A stretch of DNA of 64,000 bases from Hydractinia symbiolongicarpus (taxonomy: Eukaryota > Cnidaria > Hydrozoa > Anthoathecata > Hydractiniidae): NCBI RefSeq assembly GCF_029227915.1, contig NC_079881.1, positions 2,480,001 to 2,544,000 on the forward strand. Reading direction: 5' to 3'. The notes under the pieces are model-generated. The model did not search any database, was not told where the DNA came from, and was given only the letters and a program-made list of their open reading frames with translations. Below, in pieces: positions 53,652-60,891 of this stretch. The first letter of the stretch is position 1; the number at the start of each line of letters is the position of its first letter. The translations under genes were made by a program, and so were the position numbers.

Positions 53652-56600
53652 CCTAGTAATAACAGAATACTATCGCTAAATACATGTTGATACCAATATG
53701 TGACGTAACCGTTGTAACTCAAACGGATTCATACCGCCAAGAAGACGATGAGATGTAGTTTTTGAGAATGTCTCTATTTCTTCAGTACGTGCTAACGGCC
53801 AGGATTGGTCCCACAGTAAAAAAAGACTTATTTATCTAAATTTTTACATAAAGCGCTACCACAGAGCCTAGTGTAATCGCTGAGTTCCAGCAATCATGTC
53901 AAATTAAGAAGAATGTTATTTCTTGTAGTCAAACTGGCTCATTTATCACATTTATAAGGTCAAAGTCTAAAATCAGTTCAATTAAGTCCCATAGTCAAAC
54001 GTTTCACTGTAAAAAGCGATGCAACCCAGTAATATCCGAATACTATGGCTAGATACATGTTGGTACGAATATGTGACGCCACCGTTGTAACTCAAACGGA
54101 TTTACACCGCTAGAAAGTCAATGAAATGTAGTCTTTGGAACTTTTCCTCTTTATTCAGCGCGTGCTAACGGCTGGGATTGGTCCCACAGTAAGAAAAGTC
54201 TTATTTATCTAAATTTTTAAATAAAGCGATATCACAGAGCCTAATGTAATCGCTGAATTCCAGCCATGACGTCAAATTAAGAAGAAAGTTATTCCTAGGA
54301 GACCAATTGGCTCATCTATCACATTTATAAGGACATAGTCCAGAGTCAGTTCAATTAATTCCCACAGTCAATCGTTTAACTGTTAAAAGCAATACAACTT
54401 AGTAAAATTGCATGAAAATAACTAAATACATGTTGGTACGAATATGTGACGCAACCGTTGTAACTCAAACGGATTGACACCGTTCTAAAGTCAATGAAAT
54501 GTAGTTTTTGAAACTGTCGCTATTTCTTCAGCGCGCGATAACGGCTAGGATTGGTCCCACAGGAAAAAATGACTCTTTTATTTGAATTTTTTAATAAAGT
54601 GCTACCACAGCGCCCAGTGTAATCGCTGAGTTCCAGCAATCATGTCAAATTAAGAAGAATGTTATTTCTTGTAGTCAAACTGGCTTATTTATAACATTTA
54701 TAAGGTCACAGTACAAAGTTAGTTCAATTAAGTCCCGCAGTCAATCGTTTCATTGTTAAAGGCCATGCAACCTAGTAATATCAGAAAAATATCGCTAAAT
54801 ACATGTTGGTACGAATATGTGACGCAACCGTTGTAACTCAAACGGATTGACACCGTTATAAAGTCAATGAAATGTAGTTTTTGAAACTGTCTCTATTTCT
54901 TCAGCGCGAACTAACGGCTACGATTGGTCCCACAGTAAAAGCTGACTTATTTATCTTACTTTTTTAACAAAGAGTTACCACAGTGCCCAGTGTAATCGCG
55001 GAGCTCCAGCAATCATGTCAAATTAAGAAGAATGCTATTTCTTGTAGTCAAACTGGCTCATTTATCACATTTATAAGGTCAGAGTCCAAAATCATTTCAA
55101 TTAAGTCCCACAGTCAAACGTTTCGCTGTTAAAAACGATGCAACATAGTAATATCCGAATACTATCGCTAAATACATGTTGGTACGAATATGTGACGCAA
55201 CCGTTGTAACTCAAACGGATTGATACCGGCAAGAAGTCGATGAAATGTAGTTTTTGAGAATGTCTCTATTTCTTCAGTGCGTGCTAACTGCCAGTATTAG
55301 TCCCACAGTAAAAAAAGATTTATTTATCTAAATTTTTAAATAAAGCACTACCACAGAGCCTAGTGTACTCGCTGAATTCCAGCAATCATGTCGAATTAAG
55401 AAGAATGTTATTCCTTGGAGCCTAATTGGCTCATTTATCGCATTTACAAGGTCACAGTCCAGAATCAGTTCAATTAATTCCCAGAGTCAATCGTTTCAAT
55501 GTTAAAAGCGATACAACTTAGAAATATCGGAAAAAAATCACTAAGTACATGTTGATATGAGTATGTGACGCAATCCTTCTAATTCAAACGAAGGACACCG
55601 TTAGAAAGTCAATGAAATGTAGTTTTTGAAACTGTCTCTATTTTTTCAGCGCGAACTAACGGCTGGTATTGGTCCCACAGTAAAAAATGACTTATTTAAC
55701 TTAATTTTTAAATAAAACTCTACCACAGCGCCCAGTGCTATCGCTGAGTTCCAGCAATCAAGTCAAATTAGGAGGAATGGTACTTCCTGTAATCAAACTG
55801 GCTCATTTATCATATTTATGAGGTCAAAGTCCAAAATCAGTTCAATTAAGTCCCACAGTCAAACTTTTCACTGTTAAAAGCGATGCAACCTAGTAATATC
55901 CAAATGCTATCGCTGAATACATGTGGGAACGAATATTTGGCGCAACCGTCGTAACTCAAAGGATTGATACCGTTAGAAAGTGAATGAAATGTAGTTTTTG
56001 AAACTGTCTCTATTTTCTCAGCGCGAACTAACGGCTGGTATTGGTCCCACAGTAAAAAATGACTTATTTAACTTAATTTTTAAATAAAACTCCACCACAG
56101 CGCCCAGTGCTATCGCTGAGTTCCAGCAATCAAGCCAAATTAGGAAGAATGTTACTTCCTGTAATCAAACTGGCTCATTTATCACATTTATAAGGTCAAA
56201 GTCCAAAATCAGTTCAATTAAGTCCCACAGTCAAACTTTTCACTGTTAAAAGCGATGCAACCTAGTAATATCCAAATACTATCGCTGAATACATGTGGGG
56301 ACGAATATTTGGGGCAACCGTCGTAACTCAAAGGATTGATACCGTTAGAAAGCGAATGAAATGTAGTTTTTGAAACTGTCGCTATTTCTTCAGCGCGAAC
56401 TAACGGCTGGGATTGGTCCCACAGTAAAAAATGACTTATTTAACTTTTTTTAAATAAAACTCTACCACAGCGCCCAGTGCGATCGCTGATTTCCAGCAAT
56501 CAAGTCAAATTAAGAAGAATGCTATTTCTTGTAGTCAAATTGGCTCATTTATCACATTTATAAGGTCAAAGTCCAAAATCAGTTCAATTAAGTCCCACAG

Positions 56601-57549
56601 TCAAACGTTTCGCTGTTAAAAACGATGCAACTTAGTAATATCCGAATACTATCGCTAAATACATGTTGTTACGAATATGTGACGCAACCGTTGTAACTCA
56701 AACGGATTGATACCGGCAAGAAGTCAATGAAATGTAGTTTTTGAGAATGTCTCTATTTCTTCAGCGCGAACTAACGGCTGGGATTGGTCCCACAGTAAAA
56801 AATGACTTATTTAACTTAATTTTTAAATAAAACTTTACCACAGCGCCCAGTGCTTTCGCTGAGTTCCAGCAATCAAGTCAAATTAGGAGGAATGTTACTT
56901 CCTGTAATCAAACTGGCTCATTTATCATATTTATGAGGTCAAAGTCCAAAATCAGTTCAATTAAGTCCCACAGTCAAACTTTTCACTGTTAAAAGCGATG
57001 CAACCTAGTAATATCCAAATACTATCGCTGAATACATGTGGGAACGAATATTTGGCGCAACCGTCGTAACTCAAAGGATTGATACCGTTAGAAAGTGAAT
57101 GAAATGTTGTTTTTGAAACTGTCGCTATTTCTTCAGCGCCCGATAACGGCTGGGATTGGTCCCACAGTAAAAAATGACTTATTTAACTTTTTTTAAATAA
57201 AACTCTACAACAGCGCCCAGTGCGATCGCTGATTTCCAGCAATCAAGTCAAATTAAAAAGAATGTTACTTCTTGCAGTTAAACTGGCTCATTTATCACAT
57301 TTATCAGGTCAAAGTCCAAAATCAGTTCAATTAAGTCCCACAGTCAATCGTTTCACTGTTAAAGGCGATGCAACCTAGTAATATCAGAATACTATCGCTA
57401 AATACATGTTGGTACGAGTATGTGACGTAACCGTTGTAACTCAAACGGATTGATACCGCCAAGAAGTCGATGAAATGTAGTTTTTGAGAATGGCTCTATT
57501 TCTTCAGTGCGTGCTAACGGCCAGGATTAGTCCCTCAGTAAAAAAAGTC

Positions 57550-57552
57550 TTA
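57550..57552 (+). repeat. TTA target-site duplication, left, copy 1
   Basis: TTA directly before the terminal repeat; the matching TTA after the right end is at 59,033-59,035. Uninterrupted monomers read gac-tta-tttatc here (27,978; 31,327; 39,842; 43,561). A 3-bp TTA/TAA duplication is the PIF/Harbinger hallmark. Confidence 0.92.
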
Positions 57553-57590
57553 AGCTAAGGCGCCACGAGGAACATTTTCATGCGCGTGCT
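57553..57590 (+). repeat. Left terminal inverted repeat, copy 1
   Basis: 38 bp, perfectly complementary to 58,995-59,032. With one mismatch the match extends a further nine bases inward. It contains ggcgccacgagg and a tgcgcgtgct tail and is much more GC-rich than the satellite around it. It is the expected transposase recognition end. Confidence 0.93.
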
Positions 57591-57638
57591 CTGCAACATG
57601 TCCCATAGCATGCGCATGATAATGTTTCTCGTGGCGCC
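57559..57638. repeat. Left-end palindrome of the transposon, copy 1
   Basis: The left end folds on itself: ggcgccacgagg at 57,559 is answered by an inverted, slightly diverged copy ending ctcgtggcgcc at 57,638, with a loop of about 15 bases. The left end therefore holds the terminal motif twice, in opposite orientations. Confidence 0.85.
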
Positions 57639-57745
57639 ACATCTTATTTGCTGCAAGATTATTTCGAAAATCGAAGTTAAAAAATCATGCTCAAAGGGTA
57701 TACCGTATCCTTAAGTTTTTTATTGAGTTCATGTGTGATTAAAAT

Positions 57746-58501
57746 ATGGCAGGAATAAACAGAGAAGTTATTTTAGCTTTACTTTTGTTGGACAAAGAAG
57801 AAGAGGAAGATCGTGAAGAACCACCAAGAAATTGCTGGGTGCAACCGTGGCTTGGGAATAGAGAGTGTCTTGGCGCTTTTCATACAATCTTCAACGAAAT
57901 ATAAAACGATGAGAAGAAATGTAGAGGGTATATACGTATGAATAACGCTCAATTCGAATACCTAGTCGGTCTTCTTTCTGAGGATTTGCAGAAACAAGAT
58001 ACAAATATGAGGAATTCTATCACACCAGCTGAGCTCGTTTGCATGGCCCTACGTTACTTAGCGACTGGTGAGACTTTCAGGTCTTTAGAATTTCAATTCA
58101 GAGTGTCAAGAAAAAGAATTTCAGCAGCTGTTATGGAGGTATCTGAAGCTATCATAAAGAGGTTGGGTCCAACCTTCCTTTCAACTCCGAAAACACAGGG
58201 GGAATGGCTAGATATCTCCAGAAAGTTCAATGAGCGTTGGAACTTCCCAAATGGATTAGGTGCTCTCGATGGGAAGCATATCGTCATTCAGCAGCCCCCA
58301 AATTCAGGGTCTCATTACCGAAACTATAAAGGGACAGACAGTGTAGTGCTCATGGCTCTTGTCGGGCCAGAATATGAGTTTCTTTATGTGGAAGTTGGAG
58401 CGAACGGTAGAAATTCTGATGGAGGTATATGGGACCAATGTAATTTAAAGAAGGCGCTTTTTCTAGAAAATCACAGCTATACGCCCCCTCAAATTCAGTG
58501 A
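57746..58501 (+). pseudogene. PIF/Harbinger DDE transposase, 5' fragment with in-frame stop (copy 1)
   Basis: The fragment is a transposon-encoded nuclease (DDE_Tnp_4 family, HARBI1-like) that would cut at the element ends. The frame opens at ATG 57,746 and reads 52 codons, including RNCWVQPWL and GAFHTIFNEI, the usual N-terminal block of Harbinger transposases. TAA at 57,902-57,904 then interrupts it, and the same frame continues to TGA at 58,501. The longest uninterrupted part starts at Met 57,938 (187 aa). In that numbering a helix-turn-helix-like region lies at about residues 28-75 and the catalytic core begins at GALDGKHI with Asp111 (58,268-58,270). A second acidic site is Asp161 in NSDGGIW (58,418-58,420). 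The third catalytic residue and the C-terminal half, expected in the 350-400 aa family, are absent because of the internal deletion. It cannot be an active enzyme. The family call is from motifs, not a search. Confidence 0.88.
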
Positions 58502-58643
58502 CAAGGTCTATTTTCGCAGCTTCTTTTTTGTCTTTATTTTTGTAATATATATTCCCACTGTCCCATAACGTTGGGTTCGCTTTATAAAAGTTTATTAAAG
58601 TAACTTTCTCCTCGTCTGATAGTTTTTTCTTTTCATCCGCCAT
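58350..58643 (-). pseudogene. MADF/Myb-like Harbinger accessory protein, N-terminal fragment (copy 1)
   Basis: On the minus strand, ATG at 58,643 opens a 97-codon frame. Residues about 8-45 have the MADF pattern: LSDEEKVTLINFYKANP, then LWD (26-28), then YYKNKDKKEAA (33-43). MADF/Myb-like proteins are the second gene of animal Harbinger elements and are thought to bind DNA and help transposase reach the nucleus and the ends. Only about the first 50-60 residues look genuine. The remainder (down to 58,350) is the antisense strand of the transposase fragment, read through the deletion junction. It converges on the transposase gene, consistent with a two-gene parent element whose middle was lost. 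No promoter could be identified. MADF versus generic Myb/SANT is not certain. Confidence 0.75.
58440..58500. other. Internal-deletion junction fusing the two transposon genes head-on (copy 1)
   Basis: The transposase reading loses family resemblance after LKKAL (about 58,459), and the minus-strand MADF reading loses it below about 58,490-58,460. The point where the two gene remnants meet must lie here; the exact base cannot be set without a full-length relative. Confidence 0.6.
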
Positions 58644-58784
58644 TTTCGCTATTTTCTCACTAGCTACTCTTCACTTGCAGTTCAACTTCTCAAGAAAAAA
58701 ACTTGTTTATATCTTTCTGTGATTTGATTGGTCAATAAAATAATGCCTCAAATAATTTTGTAAAATATTTGTTGCAGAAGGTGG

Positions 58785-58920
58785 GGACACGTGCAACATT
58801 TGCTCCACAACAAATTTTTCAGCACATTTTGTCCCCGGAGCACGGGAGCAAAATAGATTCAGATCTATTTTGTCCCCGAAGTTGTGGAGCAAAATGTTTG
58901 CTCCATGCAACATTTTTTTG
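58785..58920. repeat. Subterminal cluster of inverted repeats in the transposon (copy 1)
   Basis: Several hairpins lie between the MADF start and the right end. One has a 10-bp perfect stem with a 4-base loop (58,849-58,872). Another has an 8-bp perfect stem with a 3-base loop (ggagcaaaatgtttgctcc, 58,886-58,904). A longer pair, 58,795-58,811 against 58,881-58,898, differs by one base. Open frames crossing this region are by-products of the repeats. It could hold subterminal binding sites or the promoter of the MADF gene; this is inference. Confidence 0.75.
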
Positions 58921-58943
58921 CTGCATTGCAGTGAAAAATAGGC

Positions 58944-59026
58944 ATGGGACACGAGTAATTTTTTTTATGCGCGTGCTATGCAGCAATGTTGCATAGCACG
59001 CGCATGAAAATGTTCCTCGTGGCGCC
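58944..59026. repeat. Right-end palindrome of the transposon, copy 1
   Basis: A perfect 16-bp stem (58,967-58,982 with 58,990-59,005, loop of 7) is flanked by a weaker extension in which gacacgagtaatttttttt answers the inverted cattttcctcg side of the terminal repeat. It parallels the left-end palindrome, so both ends carry inverted double copies of the terminal motif. Confidence 0.85.
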
Positions 59027-59032
59027 TTAGCT
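58995..59032 (-). repeat. Right terminal inverted repeat, copy 1
   Basis: 38 bp, the exact reverse complement of 57,553-57,590. Confidence 0.93.
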
Positions 59033-59035
59033 TTA
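59033..59035 (+). repeat. TTA target-site duplication, right, copy 1
   Basis: TTA after the right terminal repeat, followed by tttatctaaa, which is the continuation of the uninterrupted monomer. Confidence 0.92.
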
Positions 59036-59405
59036 TTTATCTAAATTTTTTAATAAAGCACTACCACAGAGCCTAGTATACTCGCTGAATTCCAGAAATC
59101 ATGTCGAATTATGGAGAATGATATTCCTTGGAGCCCAATTGGCTCATTTATCGCATTTACAAGGTCACAGTCCAGAATCAGTTCAATTAAGTCCCACAGT
59201 CAATCGCTTCACTGTTAAAGGCGATGCAACCTAGCAATATCAGAATACTATCGCTAAATACATGTTGGTACGAATATGTGACGCAACCGTTGTAACTCAA
59301 ATGGATTGATACCGTTAGAAAGTCGATGAAATGTAGTTTTTGAGAATGGCTCTATTTCTTCAGTGCGTGCTAACGGCCAGGATTAGTCCCTCAGTAAAAA
59401 AAGTC
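59036..59405 (+). repeat. Single chimeric satellite monomer between the two transposons
   Basis: The 370 bp match the monomer downstream of copy 2 (60,892 onward) up to 59,320-59,324 and the monomer upstream of copy 1 (57,464 onward) after that. It is the recombinant product of the unequal exchange. Confidence 0.92.
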
Positions 59406-59408
59406 TTA
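59406..59408 (+). repeat. TTA target-site duplication, left, copy 2
   Basis: Inherited with the duplication; same gtc-tta context as copy 1, shifted by 1,856 bp. Confidence 0.92.
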
Positions 59409-59446
59409 AGCTAAGGCGCCACGAGGAACATTTTCATGCGCGTGCT
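59409..59446 (+). repeat. Left terminal inverted repeat, copy 2
   Basis: 38 bp, identical to the left terminal repeat of copy 1 and complementary to 60,851-60,888. The left-end palindrome follows at about 59,415-59,494. Confidence 0.92.
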
Positions 59447-59601
59447 CTGCAACATGTCCCATAGCATGCGCATGATAATGTTTCTCGTGGCGCCACATCT
59501 TATTTGCTGCAAGATTATTTCGAAAATCGAAGTTAAAAAATCATGCTCAAAGGGTATACCGTATCCTTAAGTTTTTTATTGAGTTCATGTGTGATTAAAA
59601 T

Positions 59602-60357
59602 ATGGCAGGAATAAACAGAGAAGTTATTTTAGCTTTACTTTTGTTGGACGAAGAAGAAGAGGAAGATCGTGAAGAACCACCAAGAAATTGCTGGGTGCAA
59701 CCGTGGCTTGGGAATAGAGAGTGTCTTGGCGCTTTTCATACAATCTTCAACGAAATATAAAACGATGAGAAGAAATGTGGAGGGTATATACGTATGAATA
59801 ACGCTCAATTCGAATACCTAGTCGGTCTTCTTTCTGAGGATTTGCAGAAACAAGATACAAATATGAGGAACTCTATCACACCAGCTGAGCTCGTTTGCGT
59901 GGCCCTACGTTACTTAGCGACTGGTGAGACTTTCAGGTCTTTAGAATTTCAATTCAGAGTGTCAAGAAAAAGAATTTCAGCAGCTGTTATGGAGGTATCT
60001 GAAGCTATCATAAAGAGGTTGGGTCAAACCTTCCTTTCAACTCCGAAAACACAGGGGGAATGGCTAGATATCTCCAGAAAGTTCAATGAGCGTTGGAACT
60101 TCCCAAATGGATTAGGTGCTCTCGATGGGAAGCATATCGTCATTCAGCAGCCCCCAAATTCAGGGTCTCATTACCGAAACTATAAAGGGACAGACAGTGT
60201 AGTGCTCATGGCTCTTGTCGGGCCAGAATATGAGTTTCTTTATGTGGAAGTTGGAGCGAACGGTAGAAATTCTGATGGAGGTATATGGGACCAATGTAAT
60301 TTAAAGAAGGCGCTTTTTCTAGAAAATCACAGCTATACGCCCCCTCAAATTCAGTGA
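59602..60357 (+). pseudogene. PIF/Harbinger DDE transposase, 5' fragment with in-frame stop (copy 2)
   Basis: Second copy of the transposase remnant. It has the same opening ATG (59,602), the same TAA stop (59,758-59,760), the same internal Met (59,794) and the same TGA end. Relative to copy 1 and numbering from Met 59,794, residue 36 is Val instead of Met and residue 78 is Gln instead of Pro; codon 26 differs silently. Two further changes lie upstream of that Met (Lys17Glu and Arg60Gly counted from 59,602). Both catalytic aspartates are kept (Asp111 and Asp161), but the C-terminal half is missing as in copy 1. Four of five differences alter the protein, as expected for sequence no longer under selection, though the number is small. 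Confidence 0.88.
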
Positions 60358-60499
60358 CAAGGTCTATTTTCGCAGCTTCTTTTTTGTCTTTATTTTTGTA
60401 ATATATATTCCCACTGTCCCATAACGTTGGGTTCGCTTTATAAAAGTTTATTAAAGTAACTTTCTCCTCGTCTGATAGTTTTTTCTTTTCATCCGCCAT
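60206..60499 (-). pseudogene. MADF/Myb-like Harbinger accessory protein, N-terminal fragment (copy 2)
   Basis: Its 97-codon frame is identical to the copy 1 fragment, with the start at 60,499 on the minus strand. The genuine MADF-like part is about the first 50-60 residues; the rest is antisense of the transposase fragment. It converges on the transposase remnant. Confidence 0.75.
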
Positions 60500-60850
60500 T
60501 TTCGCTATTTTCTCACTAGCTACTCTTCACTTGCAGTTCAACTTCTCAAGAAAAAAACTTGTTTATATCTTTCTGTGATTTGATTGGTCAATAAAATAAT
60601 GCCTCAAATAATTTTGTAAAATATTTGTTGCAGAAGGTGGGGACACGTGCAACATTTGCTCCACAACAAATTTTTCAGCACATTTTGTCCCCGGAGCACG
60701 GGAGCAAAATAGATTCAGATCTATTTTGTCCCCGAAGTTGTGGAGCAAAATGTTTGCTCCATGCAACATTTTTTTGCTGCATTGCAGTGAAAAATAGGCA
60801 TGGGACACGAGTAATTTTTTTTATGCGCGTGCTATGCAGCAATGTTGCAT

Positions 60851-60888
60851 AGCACGCGCATGAAAATGTTCCTCGTGGCGCCTTAGCT
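60851..60888 (-). repeat. Right terminal inverted repeat, copy 2
   Basis: 38 bp, the exact reverse complement of 59,409-59,446. The 16-bp stem hairpin just inside it spans 60,823-60,861. Confidence 0.92.
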
Positions 60889-60891
60889 TTA
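60889..60891 (+). repeat. TTA target-site duplication, right, copy 2
   Basis: TTA followed by tttatctaaa, as for copy 1. Confidence 0.92.

Larger units (their letters stand above)
49980..57549 (+). repeat. 3,649-bp higher-order repeat, ~1.8 copies, then junction monomers
   Basis: About 49,985-53,062 matches about 53,634-56,711 at a constant shift of 3,649 bp; for example, the agcgcgcgataacgg landmark is at 50,881 and 54,530. The period is about 76 bp short of ten monomers because both copies begin with a truncated monomer. From about 56,711 to the transposon the sequence instead follows the 27.0-28.0 kb sub-repeat type, ending in the monomer into which the transposon inserted. Confidence 0.88.
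57553..59032 (+). mobile_element. Non-autonomous PIF/Harbinger DNA transposon, copy 1 (1,480 bp)
   Basis: The element is bounded by a 38-bp perfect terminal inverted repeat (57,553-57,590 and 58,995-59,032, outermost bases agctaaggcgcc) and a TTA target duplication. It encodes, on the plus strand, the 5' part of a DDE transposase and, on the minus strand, the 5' part of a MADF/Myb-like protein. In complete animal Harbinger elements two such genes normally occur together and the element is several kilobases long. Here the 3' parts of both genes are missing and the remnants abut at about 58,440-58,500, so this is an internal-deletion derivative that would need enzymes supplied elsewhere. It differs from copy 2 by five substitutions and no indels. 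Confidence 0.93.
59409..60888 (+). mobile_element. Non-autonomous PIF/Harbinger DNA transposon, copy 2 (1,480 bp)
   Basis: Same length and structure as copy 1, including 38-bp terminal inverted repeats (59,409-59,446 and 60,851-60,888), both end palindromes and the TTA target duplication. By direct reading it differs at five bases: 57,794/59,650, 57,923/59,779, 58,015/59,871, the Met36Val codon and the Pro78Gln codon. All five are in the transposase half and none is in the right half. Confidence 0.93.

Noticed and set aside
1-57549. CRISPR array
   Set aside because: The repeat unit is about 372 bp with no short repeat/unique spacer alternation; variation is spread through the monomer and no cas genes are present.
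58093-58287. 64-codon minus-strand open frame within the transposase
   Set aside because: It is an antisense shadow of the transposase coding strand.
58707-58996. Overlapping open frames on both strands in the right part of the transposon (58,707-58,952 minus; 58,769-58,996 plus; also in copy 2)
   Set aside because: They cover the hairpin cluster and right-end palindrome; the inverted repeats produce mirror frames, with no recognisable domain.
58967-59005. A microRNA or functional small-RNA hairpin
   Set aside because: The perfect 16-bp stem is part of the transposon-end palindrome and too short for a typical precursor; nothing else supports an RNA gene.
57553-60888. Two independent transposon insertions in neighbouring monomers
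   Set aside because: Identical flanks, the same private base beside the TTA, and the recombinant monomer between them show one insertion followed by tandem duplication.
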